The notes below the pieces were generated by a model. That model saw only the letters and a program-made list of their open reading frames with translations. It was not told the DNA's origin and searched no databases. The translations under genes and the position numbers were made by a program. A stretch of 64,000 nt of DNA. It comes from Ruminococcaceae bacterium UBA6353 (GTDB lineage: Bacteria > Bacillota > Clostridia > Oscillospirales > Acutalibacteraceae). Shown here in pieces: positions 41,116-50,351 of the stretch. The stretch is taken from contig DJRT01000009.1 in NCBI GenBank assembly GCA_002437905.1, positions 1 through 64,000 of the forward strand, given 5' to 3'. Positions within the stretch are counted from its first letter, which is position 1. Every line of letters begins with the position of its first letter.

Positions 41116-42270
41116 ATGCGCATTGCAAACGCGAAGGACAAAAAGCGGAACCTGCTTGGCAACCTGCTGCTGCTGGCCGCTCTGCTGATCGTCCTGATCT
41201 ATATTGATATGACCCGCAGCTCCTTCGATATCATTGTCAAGGTGCTGCAAAAGGGCTGTGTGTATGCCATCGTGGCGGTTTCTATGAACCTGCTTAATGG
41301 CTTTACCGGGCTGTTTTCGCTCGGCCAGGCCGGCTTTATGCTGATCGGCGCGTATGTGTACTCTGTCTTTTCAGTGGATGATGCCAGCCGCGAGATGGTA
41401 TACAGCTTTTCCGGTAAGCCGCTGATCAACTTCCAGCTTCCGATCCTGCTGGCGATCCTGCTGGCGGGCATCGCGGCGGCGCTCTTTGCTTTCCTGATCG
41501 GCCTGCCGGTGCTCAAGCTGAAAAGCGACTATCTGGCCATTGCCACACTGGGCTTTGCCGAGATCCTGCGCACCATCATCCAGTGGGATAAGCTTGGTCC
41601 CCTGACCAACGGTTCTTTCCCCATCAGTAAGCTGAATACCTTCAAAGACCTGCTCAGCAACGGCCCGCTGCGCAAGCTGTCCTTTGTCATGCCGTTTTTC
41701 CTGGTGGCGGTGGTGTGCATCACGGTCATTGCCCTGATGATCCGCTCCACCTACGGCCGCGCCTTTAAGGCGATCCGGGACGATGAGGTGGCGGCAGAGG
41801 CCATGGGGATCAACCTGGCCCGGCACAAGATGCTCAGCTTTGTCACCAGCTCCTTCTTCGCCGGCATCGGCGGGGCAATGTACGCGGTGTTTGTCGGCTC
41901 CACCAATGCGGCGCCGTTCACCTCGGCCATGACCTACGAGATCCTGCTGATCGTGGTGATCGGCGGTATCGGCTCTATTACCGGTTCCATCCTGGCCAGC
42001 CTGCTGTACATTGCTTCGCAGGAGTGGTGGCTGCGCGGGCTGGATAGCGGTACCTTCCTCGGAATTACCTCCCCGATGTTCCGCAATGGCTTCCGGCTGG
42101 TGGTTTTCTCCGTGATCATCATGATCTTCGTGCTGTTCTTCCGCCGGGGCATCATGGGCGACCGTGAGTTCAGCTCCCTTGGGATAGCGCGGGCTATTGC
42201 CGGTGTGCCGCGCCGTGTGCGCGCACTGTTTGCCCGCAGGCCCGGCAAAGCGAAGGAGGCGGCAAAATGA
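41116..42270 (+). CDS. livM: Branched-chain amino-acid ABC transporter permease LivM
   Basis: 384 residues with about ten membrane helices. Motifs: AVSMNLLNGFTGLFSLGQAGFM, YLAIATLGFAEILRTI, RAFKAIRDDEVAAEAMGIN and VIGGIGSITGSILAS for the ATPase-coupling loop. The charged C-terminal tail (ARRPGKAKEAAK) is cytoplasmic. AAGGAGG precedes the ATG; the stop overlaps livG by four bases. Confidence 0.95.
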   Translation: MRIANAKDKKRNLLGNLLLLAALLIVLIYIDMTRSSFDIIVKVLQKGCVYAIVAVSMNLLNGFTGLFSLGQAGFMLIGAYVYSVFSVDDASREMVYSFSGKPLINFQLPILLAILLAGIAAALFAFLIGLPVLKLKSDYLAIATLGFAEILRTIIQWDKLGPLTNGSFPISKLNTFKDLLSNGPLRKLSFVMPFFLVAVVCITVIALMIRSTYGRAFKAIRDDEVAAEAMGINLARHKMLSFVTSSFFAGIGGAMYAVFVGSTNAAPFTSAMTYEILLIVVIGGIGSITGSILASLLYIASQEWWLRGLDSGTFLGITSPMFRNGFRLVVFSVIIMIFVLFFRRGIMGDREFSSLGIARAIAGVPRRVRALFARRPGKAKEAAK

Positions 42271-43109
42271 AGAATGTACTTCGCCTGGAAAATGTAACCA
42301 TGCAGTTCGGCGGCGTTGTGGCCGTCAATAACCTCAGCATGGAGGTCAACGAGGGGGAGATCGTGGCGCTAATCGGCCCGAACGGCGCCGGCAAGACCAC
42401 GGCTTTCAACGCCGTGACCGGTGTTTATCAGCCTACCAATGGTGCGATCTACTTCCATGACCAAAAGATCCTCGAAAACCATCCCACCGGGAAGATGAAG
42501 AAGCTGTACGCCGGCGAAAACGCCGGGCAGTACGCTCACCGGATAGTCAAGACACCCGACAAGCTGACCGCGCTCGGTATGGCGCGCACCTTCCAGAACA
42601 TCCGCCTGTTCAAATCCATGACGGTGTTTGAGAATGTGCTGGTGGCTACCCACCTGCGCCGCACCTCCAACCTGTTCACCGCCACCTTCCTGCTCAACCG
42701 CAAAGAAGAAAAGGCGATGCGCCAGCGGGTGGATGAGCTGCTGAAGATCGTGGAGCTGGAGGATGTAAAGGATGAGCTGGCGACCAGCCTGCCCTATGGC
42801 AAGCAGCGCAAGCTGGAGATCGCCCGCGCGCTGGCCACGCAGCCCACACTGCTGCTGCTGGATGAGCCGGCAGCCGGCATGAACCCGCAGGAGACGGAGG
42901 AGCTGACGGCCTTTATCCGCCGCATCCGCGACCAGTTCCATCTGACAGTGCTGCTCATCGAGCACCATATGAATTTGGTGATGGATATTTCCGACCGTAT
43001 CTATGTGATTGATTTCGGCAAAAAGATCGCCGAGGGAACGCCTGCCGAGGTGCAGGCCAACCAGCGGGTGATTGATGCCTATCTGGGGGTGACGGAAGAC
43101 GATGAGTGA
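42267..43109 (+). CDS. livG: Branched-chain amino-acid ABC transporter ATPase LivG
   Basis: 280 residues. Walker A GPNGAGKTT, a LivG-type insert (about 60-110), the Q-loop in ARTFQNIRLF, LPYGKQRKLEIARAL in place of the classical LSGGQ, as is usual in LivG, Walker B LLLLDEPAAGMN and the H-loop LIEHHMNLVM. It overlaps livM upstream and livF downstream (8 bases). Confidence 0.96.
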   Translation: MKNVLRLENVTMQFGGVVAVNNLSMEVNEGEIVALIGPNGAGKTTAFNAVTGVYQPTNGAIYFHDQKILENHPTGKMKKLYAGENAGQYAHRIVKTPDKLTALGMARTFQNIRLFKSMTVFENVLVATHLRRTSNLFTATFLLNRKEEKAMRQRVDELLKIVELEDVKDELATSLPYGKQRKLEIARALATQPTLLLLDEPAAGMNPQETEELTAFIRRIRDQFHLTVLLIEHHMNLVMDISDRIYVIDFGKKIAEGTPAEVQANQRVIDAYLGVTEDDE

Positions 43110-43815
43110 TCTCTTACAAGTGCGTGATCTGCAGGTGCATTTCGGCGGCATCCGTGCCGTGGACGGTATCTCGCTGGATGTGGAGCAGGGCAAAATCGTT
43201 ACGCTGATCGGCGCCAACGGCGCCGGTAAATCCACCATTTTACGCTGCACGGCCGGCATTGTGCACCCGCAGGGCGGCGAGATCCTGTTTGAAGGCGAAA
43301 ACATTCTGGGAATGTCGCCGGACAAGATCGTTTCCCGCGGCATCACGCTGGTGCCGGAGGGGCGGCGGGTGTTCCCGAACCTCACGGTGCTGGAGAACCT
43401 GCGTGTGGGCGCCTATTTGCGCAAGGATGATCTGACAGAGGATCTGGAGTATGTCTACTCGCTGTTTCCGCGCCTGAAGGAGCGGCACTGGCAGCTGGCC
43501 GGCACCCTTTCCGGCGGTGAGCAGCAGATGCTGGCGGTCGGCCGGGCGCTGATGAGCCGGCCGAAGCTGATCATGATGGATGAACCGTCGCTCGGCCTGG
43601 CGCCGCTGGTGGTGCAGGACATCTTTGATATTATCCGCACCATCAATGAGAGCGGGATCACCGTGCTGCTGATCGAGCAGAATGCCAATATGGCGCTGAA
43701 GATCGCGCACCGCGGCTATGTGATCGAGACCGGGCATATCACCATGACCGGCACCGGCGCGGAGCTGCTGGCGGATGAGCGGGTAAAAGAAGCTTACCTT
43801 GGCAAATCGAAATAA
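43102..43815 (+). CDS. livF: Branched-chain amino-acid ABC transporter ATPase LivF
   Basis: 237 residues. Walker A GANGAGKST, Q-loop LVPEGRRVFPNLTV, signature LSGGEQQMLAVGRAL, Walker B LIMMDEPSLGLAP, H-loop LLIEQNANMAL. It is the last gene of the operon; an imperfect hairpin follows. Confidence 0.96.
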   Translation: MSDLLQVRDLQVHFGGIRAVDGISLDVEQGKIVTLIGANGAGKSTILRCTAGIVHPQGGEILFEGENILGMSPDKIVSRGITLVPEGRRVFPNLTVLENLRVGAYLRKDDLTEDLEYVYSLFPRLKERHWQLAGTLSGGEQQMLAVGRALMSRPKLIMMDEPSLGLAPLVVQDIFDIIRTINESGITVLLIEQNANMALKIAHRGYVIETGHITMTGTGAELLADERVKEAYLGKSK

Positions 43816-43829
43816 ACGGCATTTTTCAC

Positions 43830-43867
43830 AAGGCCCTCGGATAGCGTAAAAGCGATCCGGGGGCCTT
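43830..43867. terminator. Imperfect hairpin after livF
   Basis: AAGGCCC-CGGAT-GC pairs with GC-ATCCG-GGGCCTT. There is no long U-run, so termination strength is uncertain. It lies between convergent livF and the AraC-type gene. Confidence 0.5.
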
Positions 43868-43881
43868 GCTGCAGTATTTGT

Positions 43882-44721
43882 CTATTTCGGGTGGCCGCCG
43901 ATGGGGCATCCGTGTTTGGAGATAGCTGCCTGCTGTGCACGGTAATGTTTTGGTGTGGTGCCATATTTTTCTTTGAAACAGCGTAAGAAATGTGACAGAT
44001 TTTCATATCCGCAGGCGTAGCCTATTTCTGTGACGGTGGCAGAGGTTTCACATAGCAGCGTGGCCGCGTGACAGAGCTTGAGGGCATTTGTATATTGGCA
44101 AAATCCCATGCCGATGTAAGCTTTGAACACCCGTGAAAGGTGTTCGGGTGTTACGCTCAGCTCGCGAGCAAGCTGCTGTAAGCTCATGACAGCGGGAAAT
44201 TGCTCGTTTATTCTTCGCAGAGCCTTGGCGGCGAGAGGGGTGCCGGGTGCGGTTATGTGGTTTTTGAGAGCGGCACCATCCTTTGTCAGCCGAAGCACAA
44301 GGGCGTTGAGCAAAAGGGTGAGGTAGGTTTCATCTTCGCGGTGTGTATATGCGTCGGCAAACAGGTTCGGCAAAAGGGTGTTTGGTTCAAGATGGGTGAG
44401 CAGCATAGAGGCTTCCGGCGGCGGGAGGCAGAGGCAGCTTTCTTCAAAGGTGACTTTGATAAACTGTGCATGGCAGCTGTCTTTCACATCAACCTTGTGA
44501 AAATCAAAAGGCGAAATCAGTACAGCTGTTAGGCTGTCTATGCGTATACGGTGCTCATTGACGGAAATGCAGCCATCAAATGGTTGATAAAGGAGCATTT
44601 CGTAGCAGGTATGTATGTGAAGAGGATAACAAAACACCGTGTCCGTCTGCACGGAAAGCTTGCCGGGAGATATACTGATCCGTTCGATTGCCGTCTTTTC
44701 TTCTTTTTTGGCACAGCTCAT
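43882..44721 (-). CDS. AraC-family transcriptional regulator
   Basis: 279 residues. The N-terminal part (about 20-110) is a cupin-like ligand-binding domain, with FCYPLHIHTCYEMLLYQP and LISPFDFHKVD. The C-terminal AraC DNA-binding domain (about 168-265) has MSLQQLARELSVTPEHLSRVFKAY and VTEIGYACGYENLSHFLRCFKEKYG, the two helix-turn-helices, followed by TTPKHYR. It is divergent from the glycosidase gene and probably regulates it through the palindrome and TGCAA repeats in the 120-bp gap. Its own RBS is weak. Confidence 0.92.
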   Translation of the reverse strand: MSCAKKEEKTAIERISISPGKLSVQTDTVFCYPLHIHTCYEMLLYQPFDGCISVNEHRIRIDSLTAVLISPFDFHKVDVKDSCHAQFIKVTFEESCLCLPPPEASMLLTHLEPNTLLPNLFADAYTHREDETYLTLLLNALVLRLTKDGAALKNHITAPGTPLAAKALRRINEQFPAVMSLQQLARELSVTPEHLSRVFKAYIGMGFCQYTNALKLCHAATLLCETSATVTEIGYACGYENLSHFLRCFKEKYGTTPKHYRAQQAAISKHGCPIGGHPK

Positions 44722-44765
44722 ATTGGTTCACCACATCAAAAAATAGGAGTTTTTTGTGAAAAAAG

Positions 44766-44817
44766 TGCAAGAATTTGCGCAAAAACTGCAATATAATCAT
44801 ACCACAGGCTGTGGTAT
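44766..44817. promoter_or_regulatory. Regulatory region between the AraC gene and the glycosidase
   Basis: TGCAA direct repeats at 44766-44770 and 44787-44791 (21 bp apart, two helical turns), TATAAT at 44792-44797 on the plus strand without a good -35, and a perfect 19-bp palindrome ATACCACAG-G-CTGTGGTAT at 44799-44817 over the expected transcription start. This is consistent with AraC-type activation plus an operator. Confidence 0.6.
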
Positions 44818-44841
44818 ATTGTCAATTTGCGGGGGATTATT

Positions 44842-46761
44842 GTGCGAAAAAAAGAGTGGTTTCAGGAATTCTTTACCGGTATAAATTATTGGGCTTCGGA
44901 CAGCGCCATCAATATGTGGGAAAGCTTTGAGCCTGCGGTGATCGAAAATGACCTTCGGCTGTTACGGGATGCCGGCATCACGCATTTGCGGGTGTTTCCG
45001 CTTTGGTCGGTGTTCCAGCCGCTGAAGGCGCTTTATGGTCCCGGGGATGTGTTTGAATATGGCCTTGGCGAACAGCCTTTGCCGGATACACCGGCCGGCC
45101 GGGCGGGAGTCAGCGAAAAGGCGTGCGAGGATTTTTCGGCACTTTGTGACTTGGCAGAGCAGTATGGCCTGAAGCTGATTGTCGGGCTGATAACGGGGCA
45201 TATGTCGTTCCGGACATATGCGCCGCCGGCGTTTGAGGGCAAAGCACTTTTGCGTGACCCCACGGTGTTGAAATGGCAGCTGCGGTTCGTCAAATATTTT
45301 GTCAGCCGATTCAAGAGCAAGGCCGCTATTGTGGGGTGGGATCTTGGAAATGAAACGGTCAATATGCCCGGCTGCGAAGACAATCCGGATGCCTTTTATG
45401 TGTGGTCCAGCCTGATAGCCGATGCTATCCGGGTGTGTGACGGGGTGCATCCGGTGATCTCCGGGCTGGACAATTCCGGTATTGAGCGTTCCGCCGCTAG
45501 TCTGAAAACCGTTGGAGAAATGTGTGATATACATACCAGCCATCCGTACAACATATTTCAGACAGCGGCAGATCCCCTGCCAACGATGAAGCCGATTCTC
45601 GATCTGGCTTTCCGGTGTAACATAGCCGAGGATATTGCGGGAATCCCGACATTTATACAGGAATTTGGAGCCATCGGCTACATGAATTGCTCCCGTCGGA
45701 CAGAGGCGGATTTTTACCGCTGCGCGGCCCTTACGGCGCTTGCGCATGGGTGCCATGGCATTATGTGGTGGTGCGCCTTTGATCAGGGGCATATGGAGTT
45801 TGCCCCTTACCGCTGGAACACGATTGGCAGTGATTACGGTTTTTACGATAGAGAACTGTGCCCAAAGCCGCTTGTGGAGGAAAACCGTCTCTTCAAGGAG
45901 CGGCTGTCCAAGATCCCCGGCGGGGTGCTGCCCCCGCACGCGAGGAACGGCACGATTATTGTGCCGCGGGACGATGGCGGCATGTCACTGGACACATTGC
46001 GCGCATCCTATCTTCTGGCAAAGCAGGCCAATATGGATGTCCATTTCAGCTACAGCTTGGATTCCATCCCGGAATCACCGCTATACATTTTTCCGAGCAT
46101 CAGCAGCAGCAAGTCGATCCCCCTGGCAACCTTGCATCAGCTGCTTGAGCGGGTGCGCGGAGGGGCAACCCTGTATATATCGGCGGACACCGGCCTTTTG
46201 CGCGATATTCCCGCCATCACAGGGGTGGATATTGCTTACAGGGAAAAGGTTAATTCAGAGAAAATTATGACCTTTTGGGGCGAAAAACTGCCGATAAAAA
46301 CGACCTTTTCCTTCTGCGTAGAGCGTGTCCGTGGCGAAATACTGGCAGCGGATGAGGCGGGGAACCCCGTGTTTTTCAAGAATGCCTACGGTAAGGGAAC
46401 GGTGTATTTTCTCACTCTCCCTTTGGAAAAGTACCTTTCCGGGCTTTCGGGGGCTTTTTTTCGGGAGGATGTACCGGATTATTCGGTTATATATCGGGAG
46501 CTGGCCATTGCTTCAAAGGCGGATAGGGTAGCCGATTGCGACAGTCGGTTTCTGCGCCTGACGGAGCATTGGATAGATGATAGTTCACTGTATATCTTTG
46601 CAATAAATTACAGTCATCATCCGGTGCGTGCACGCCTCAAGCTGCGTGACGGGTATCGTGTTGAGGTGATGTTCGGTGCGGACTACAGCGGCGAAGAACT
46701 GTGTGTTGCCGGAAATGACGGCCTCCTGCTGAAAGCAACAAAGGAAAAAGCTATACGATAA
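44842..46761 (+). CDS. Cytosolic glycoside hydrolase, clan GH-A-like (GH5/GH42-type)
   Basis: 639 residues from a GTG at 44842 preceded by GGGGGA; a TTG at 44827 is an alternative. There is no signal peptide. The N-terminal TIM barrel has FFTGINYWASDSA, the acid/base glutamate Glu171 in VGWDLGNE, HTSHPYN, and the nucleophile Glu274 in FIQEFGAIGY; their ~100-residue spacing fits clan GH-A. GIMWWCAFDQGHMEFAPY lines the pocket. Residues about 370-530 form an alpha/beta domain like the trimerisation domain of GH42 beta-galactosidases, and the C-terminal 100 residues look beta-rich. The substrate is unknown; an imported oligosaccharide is likely. It is controlled by the divergent AraC regulator. 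Confidence 0.85.
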   Translation: MRKKEWFQEFFTGINYWASDSAINMWESFEPAVIENDLRLLRDAGITHLRVFPLWSVFQPLKALYGPGDVFEYGLGEQPLPDTPAGRAGVSEKACEDFSALCDLAEQYGLKLIVGLITGHMSFRTYAPPAFEGKALLRDPTVLKWQLRFVKYFVSRFKSKAAIVGWDLGNETVNMPGCEDNPDAFYVWSSLIADAIRVCDGVHPVISGLDNSGIERSAASLKTVGEMCDIHTSHPYNIFQTAADPLPTMKPILDLAFRCNIAEDIAGIPTFIQEFGAIGYMNCSRRTEADFYRCAALTALAHGCHGIMWWCAFDQGHMEFAPYRWNTIGSDYGFYDRELCPKPLVEENRLFKERLSKIPGGVLPPHARNGTIIVPRDDGGMSLDTLRASYLLAKQANMDVHFSYSLDSIPESPLYIFPSISSSKSIPLATLHQLLERVRGGATLYISADTGLLRDIPAITGVDIAYREKVNSEKIMTFWGEKLPIKTTFSFCVERVRGEILAADEAGNPVFFKNAYGKGTVYFLTLPLEKYLSGLSGAFFREDVPDYSVIYRELAIASKADRVADCDSRFLRLTEHWIDDSSLYIFAINYSHHPVRARLKLRDGYRVEVMFGADYSGEELCVAGNDGLLLKATKEKAIR

Positions 46762-46794
46762 GATCTGTGGGGCTTTAGAAATGGTTTTTGGCGG

Positions 46795-46823
46795 TTGACA
46801 GGAGAATCCGTGTGTGGTACACT
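46795..46823 (+). promoter_or_regulatory. Promoter of the DMT transporter gene
   Basis: TTGACA (46795-46800), a 17-bp spacer and TACACT (46818-46823), 39 bp before the start codon. Confidence 0.8.
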
Positions 46824-46861
46824 GGACGGGATTTTAGCGGGTGCCACGGGAGGGGAAAGCG

Positions 46862-47770
46862 ATGGGATATCTTTATCTGGCCATTTCGGTGCTGGCCGGG
46901 GCAGCCAAGGGCTACTGCGGCAAACGCACCAGCGGGTACGCGGCGGATATGCGCAGCGCCGGCTGGATCAACCTGGTCCGGATGGGGCTGTGCGTGCTGC
47001 TGGGGCTTTTGCTGCTGTGTGTGCAGGGGCAGGCTGCGGCACTGGCGGTGGATGGGACAACACTGGCCATCGCCGCAGTATCCGGCGTAACAACGGCGGT
47101 GTTTGTGGTTTCCTGGCTGCTGGCCGTGCGCCGCGGAGCCTACATGATGCTGGATGTGTTTATTCTGGTGGGTGTATTCGTAACGCTGCTGTGCAGCCGT
47201 GTGGTGTATGCCGAGCCGATCCGCCCGCTGCAGTATGTGGGGCTGGTGCTGCTGCTGGGGGCCGTGCTGCTGCTGTGCTCTTACAGCGGTGAGATCAAGG
47301 ATAAGATCAGCCTGCCGACGCTGCTTTTGCTGTTGGTGTGCGGTGTTTCCAACGGGCTGACGGATTTTTCGCAAAAGATGTTCGTGCGGCAGACAGCCGA
47401 TGTGCCGGTAGGGGTGTTCAATCTCTATACCTATCTGTTTGCCGGGGTGGTGCTGCTGCTTGTGCTCCCTTTTTTGCGGGAAAAGGCAGCACCGGACGGG
47501 CAGCCGCCGTCGCCGGCCAGTGTCCTGCGCCGGGTCATGCCCTATGTGGCGGTGATGGCAGCCTGCTTGTTTGCCAGCTCGTACTTTAAGACGCTGGCGG
47601 CGGGCTATCTGACGGCGGCACAGCTGTATCCGCTCAGCCAGGGGTGTGCGATGACTCTGTCCGCCGTGATGGCGGCGGTGTTCTTCCGTGAACGGATGAC
47701 GCCGAAGTGTATTGCCGGCCTCTGTCTGGCCTTTGCGGCCCTGCTGTTCATCAATGTGCTGGGTGTGTAA
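46862..47770 (+). CDS. DMT-superfamily (EamA-like) membrane transporter
   Basis: 302 residues with ten predicted membrane helices in two repeats of five, the EamA plan. It starts MGYLYLAISVLAGAAKGYCGKR, preceded by GGAGGGG. The end of repeat two reads AAQLYPLSQGCAMTLSAVMAAVFF RERMTP (read as two segments), the typical DMT C-terminal motif with a conserved acidic/arginine loop. Such proteins export or import small metabolites; the substrate is unknown. It has its own promoter and terminator, so is probably not part of the glycosidase unit. Confidence 0.87.
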   Translation: MGYLYLAISVLAGAAKGYCGKRTSGYAADMRSAGWINLVRMGLCVLLGLLLLCVQGQAAALAVDGTTLAIAAVSGVTTAVFVVSWLLAVRRGAYMMLDVFILVGVFVTLLCSRVVYAEPIRPLQYVGLVLLLGAVLLLCSYSGEIKDKISLPTLLLLLVCGVSNGLTDFSQKMFVRQTADVPVGVFNLYTYLFAGVVLLLVLPFLREKAAPDGQPPSPASVLRRVMPYVAVMAACLFASSYFKTLAAGYLTAAQLYPLSQGCAMTLSAVMAAVFFRERMTPKCIAGLCLAFAALLFINVLGV

Positions 47771-47779
47771 TATGCATAG

Positions 47780-47815
47780 GCGTCCCCCGGAGCAGCGCTC
47801 CGGGGGATTTTTTTG
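47780..47815 (+). terminator. Intrinsic terminator after the DMT transporter
   Basis: A perfect 11-bp stem TCCCCCGGAGC/GCTCCGGGGGA (47783-47793, 47797-47807) followed by TTTTTTT. Confidence 0.93.
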
Positions 47816-47857
47816 CCGGCGGACGAATTTGCTCTTTTATCCCGGCCGGAATTGTGC

Positions 47858-47902
47858 TATACTGATAGGGTGATACCGGCCGCCCCGCTGTTTCGGGGCG
47901 GC
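47858..47902 (+). promoter_or_regulatory. asnB -10 element and leader hairpin
   Basis: TATACT (47858-47863) has only a weak -35 (TTTTAT). A strong 9-bp hairpin GCCGCCCCG/CGGGGCGGC (47879-47887, 47894-47902) ends nine bases before the RBS (AAGGAGAG). Confidence 0.5.
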
Positions 47903-47924
47903 GGACAAAAGGAGAGTGCTTACC

Positions 47925-49751
47925 ATGTGCGGTTTTTGCGGTTTTACCGGCCAGCTGGTGGATCGGGAGCAGTATCTGCGGGAGATGACTGAAAAGATCA
48001 CTCACCGCGGCCCGGATGCCGATGGCTATTATCTCGGCGACGGCCTGGCGATGGGCTTCCGCCGCCTGAGCATCATCGACCTGGAGGCGGCGCAGCAGCC
48101 GCTGTATAATGAGGACAAGACCCTGGTGCTGATGTTCAACGGCGAGATCTACAATTACCAGGCGCTGCGGCAGGAGCTGCAGGCCGCCGGGCATACCTTT
48201 GCCACCGCCGGCGACGGCGAAACGCTGCTGCATGGGTATGAGCAGTGGGGCGCCGATCTGCTGCCCCGCCTGCGCGGGATGTTCGCCTTTGCCATCTGGA
48301 ACACGGTGGACGGCACGCTGTTCCTGGCGCGGGATTATTTCGGTATCAAGCCGATGCACTATACCCGTCTGGCAGATGGCCGTCTGGTCTTTGGCTCGGA
48401 GATCAAGTCCATTCTGGAGCACCCGGATGTGGAGAAGGCGTTTAACCCGGCGGCGCTGGACAAGTATCTTTCCTTCCAGTATTCCGTACCGACGGAGACC
48501 TTTTTCAAGGGCATCGTGTGCCTGCCGCCGGCGCATTATCTTATCTGGAAGGCCGGCGAGGTGACGGTTCAGCGGTACTGGGAACCGCGCTTTGAGCCGG
48601 ATGAGAGCATGACGCTGGATGAGGCGGTGGACGCGATCGACAAGGCGTTTACCGATTCGGTGGCCGCCCACCGCATCAGCGATGTGGAGGTGGGCTGCTT
48701 CCTGTCCAGCGGTGTGGATTCCAGCTATGTGGCATCCTATTTCGGCGGGCAGAAGGCGTTTACTGTCGGCTTTGACAACGGCCAGCACTATAACGAAAGC
48801 AACTACGCTGCCGAGCTGGCCAAAGAGGTGGGCATCGAGCACCATGTGCATATCATCGGCGAGGAGGAATACTGGCAGGCGCTGCCGCGGGTGCAGTATT
48901 ACATGGATCAGCCGCTGGCCGATCCCTCCTGCGTGGCGCTGTACTTCGTCTCCAAGCTGGCGGCGGAGCAGGTGAAGGTGGTGCTTTCCGGCGAGGGCGC
49001 GGACGAGCTGTTCGGCGGCTACCGCATCTACCACGAACCGTATTCGCTGCGCGGCTATCAGCGGCTGCCCCGCTGGCTGCGGCGTGCCGCAGCGGCCGTG
49101 GTGGCGGCGCTGCCGTTCGATTTCAAGGGCAAATCCTTCCTCATCCGTGGCTCCCAGAGCCTGGAGGAGCGCTTTATCGGCAATGCCAAAATGTTTGGGC
49201 AGAAAGAAAAGAGCCGCCTGCTGCTGGATATTCCCGCCAGCGACCCGACGGACTATACCAAGGAATACTATGCCCGCTGCGAGGGGCAGGACGATGTGAC
49301 CCGGATGCAGTATCTGGATATCAACCGCTGGATGGTGGGGGATATCCTGCTGAAGGCCGACCGTATGAGCATGGCAAACTCGCTGGAGCTGCGGGTGCCA
49401 TTCCTGGATAAAGAGGTATTTGCCGTGGCCTCGCGTATCCCGGCCAAACACCGGGTGGCGGCCGGCACCACCAAATACGCCATGCGGCTGGCGGCCGAGC
49501 GGCACATTCCGGAATCGGCCGCGACCAAGCCGAAGCTGGGCTTCCCGGTGCCGATTCGGGTGTGGCTGCGGCAGCAGAAGTATTACGACATCGTCAAAGC
49601 GGCCTTTCTGTCCGAGAGTGCCCGCACCTATTTCCATACGGACTATCTGCTGCATCTGCTGGATGAGCATTTTGCCGGCAAAAAGGATAACAGCCGCAAG
49701 ATCTGGACGGTGTATATGTTCCTGGTGTGGTACGGCGAATATTTCGGCTGA
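47925..49751 (+). CDS. asnB: Asparagine synthetase (glutamine-hydrolysing)
   Basis: 608 residues from the ATG at 47925 so that Cys2 is the N-terminal glutaminase nucleophile (MCGFCGF). The glutaminase domain (1-~200) has ITHRGPDADGYYLGDG, FNGEIYNYQALR and FGIKPMHY. The synthetase domain has the pyrophosphate-binding loop CFLSSGVDSSYVA, GEGADELFGGYRIYHEPY, and KADRMSMANSLELRVPFLD. It makes Asn from Asp, Gln and ATP. AsnB-like enzymes can also amidate cell-wall precursors in some Firmicutes, but that branch cannot be assigned here. Confidence 0.95.
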   Translation: MCGFCGFTGQLVDREQYLREMTEKITHRGPDADGYYLGDGLAMGFRRLSIIDLEAAQQPLYNEDKTLVLMFNGEIYNYQALRQELQAAGHTFATAGDGETLLHGYEQWGADLLPRLRGMFAFAIWNTVDGTLFLARDYFGIKPMHYTRLADGRLVFGSEIKSILEHPDVEKAFNPAALDKYLSFQYSVPTETFFKGIVCLPPAHYLIWKAGEVTVQRYWEPRFEPDESMTLDEAVDAIDKAFTDSVAAHRISDVEVGCFLSSGVDSSYVASYFGGQKAFTVGFDNGQHYNESNYAAELAKEVGIEHHVHIIGEEEYWQALPRVQYYMDQPLADPSCVALYFVSKLAAEQVKVVLSGEGADELFGGYRIYHEPYSLRGYQRLPRWLRRAAAAVVAALPFDFKGKSFLIRGSQSLEERFIGNAKMFGQKEKSRLLLDIPASDPTDYTKEYYARCEGQDDVTRMQYLDINRWMVGDILLKADRMSMANSLELRVPFLDKEVFAVASRIPAKHRVAAGTTKYAMRLAAERHIPESAATKPKLGFPVPIRVWLRQQKYYDIVKAAFLSESARTYFHTDYLLHLLDEHFAGKKDNSRKIWTVYMFLVWYGEYFG

Positions 49752-49823
49752 CGCTGCACGGCATAGTTTTTCTCCCCTGCGCATAGAATGAACCGTGAAC
49801 AATGCGAAGGGATGGGAAGAGCC

Positions 49824-50351
49824 ATGTTTGTGCTGTCAATGAAAACAACCCGCCCGCGGGTGCTGGCCTTCTGCGGGGTGATCGGCCTGCTGCTGGTCAC
49901 GGTGGGGGTTCTGGCCGGCCGGCAAAGCGCGGCGGCCTCGGCTACCGTGCGGGTTTCGGAGGAGAGCCAGCGCCGCAGCTATCTGACGGGGCTCGGCTAC
50001 GAGCTGGAGGCGCAGCCGGGGCAGGTGCAGGAGGTGCTGATTCCGGCGGAGTTTGACGACAGCTTCAGCACCTACAATGCGCTGCAGCAGCAGGAGGGGA
50101 TGGATCTGTCCCCCTACCGCGGCAAGCGGGTAAAGTGCTGGACCTATACGATCACCAATTATCCGGGTGAGACCACGGGGGCGTCTGTGCTGGCGCACCT
50201 CTATATATACCGGGATACGGTTATCGGCGGGGATATCTCCTCCACGGCACAGAATGGTTTCCGCCACGGGCTGCGCCCGCTGGCGCCGACGGATGACGGG
50301 AATGGGAAAGGAAACGACACGCAGAATGGCGAAAACGGAAAGACTGGATAA
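49824..50351 (+). CDS. DUF4830 domain membrane-anchored protein
   Basis: 175 residues from the ATG at 49824 (GGGATGGGAAG upstream; an in-frame ATG at 49788 lacks an RBS). One N-terminal membrane helix (about 12-33, LAFCGVIGLLLVTVGVLAG) anchors an extracytoplasmic domain. SQRRSYLTGLGYELEAQPGQ, VLIPAEFDDSFSTYNALQ, and the end VIGGDISSTAQNGFRHGLRPL match the DUF4830 family seen in Clostridia. Function is unknown. Its 3' end overlaps the pseudouridine synthase gene. Confidence 0.82.
   Translation: MFVLSMKTTRPRVLAFCGVIGLLLVTVGVLAGRQSAAASATVRVSEESQRRSYLTGLGYELEAQPGQVQEVLIPAEFDDSFSTYNALQQQEGMDLSPYRGKRVKCWTYTITNYPGETTGASVLAHLYIYRDTVIGGDISSTAQNGFRHGLRPLAPTDDGNGKGNDTQNGENGKTG

Noticed and set aside
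47751..49802. 683-codon minus-strand frame opposite asnB
   Set aside because: Covers asnB and its terminator and leader; no recognisable domain.
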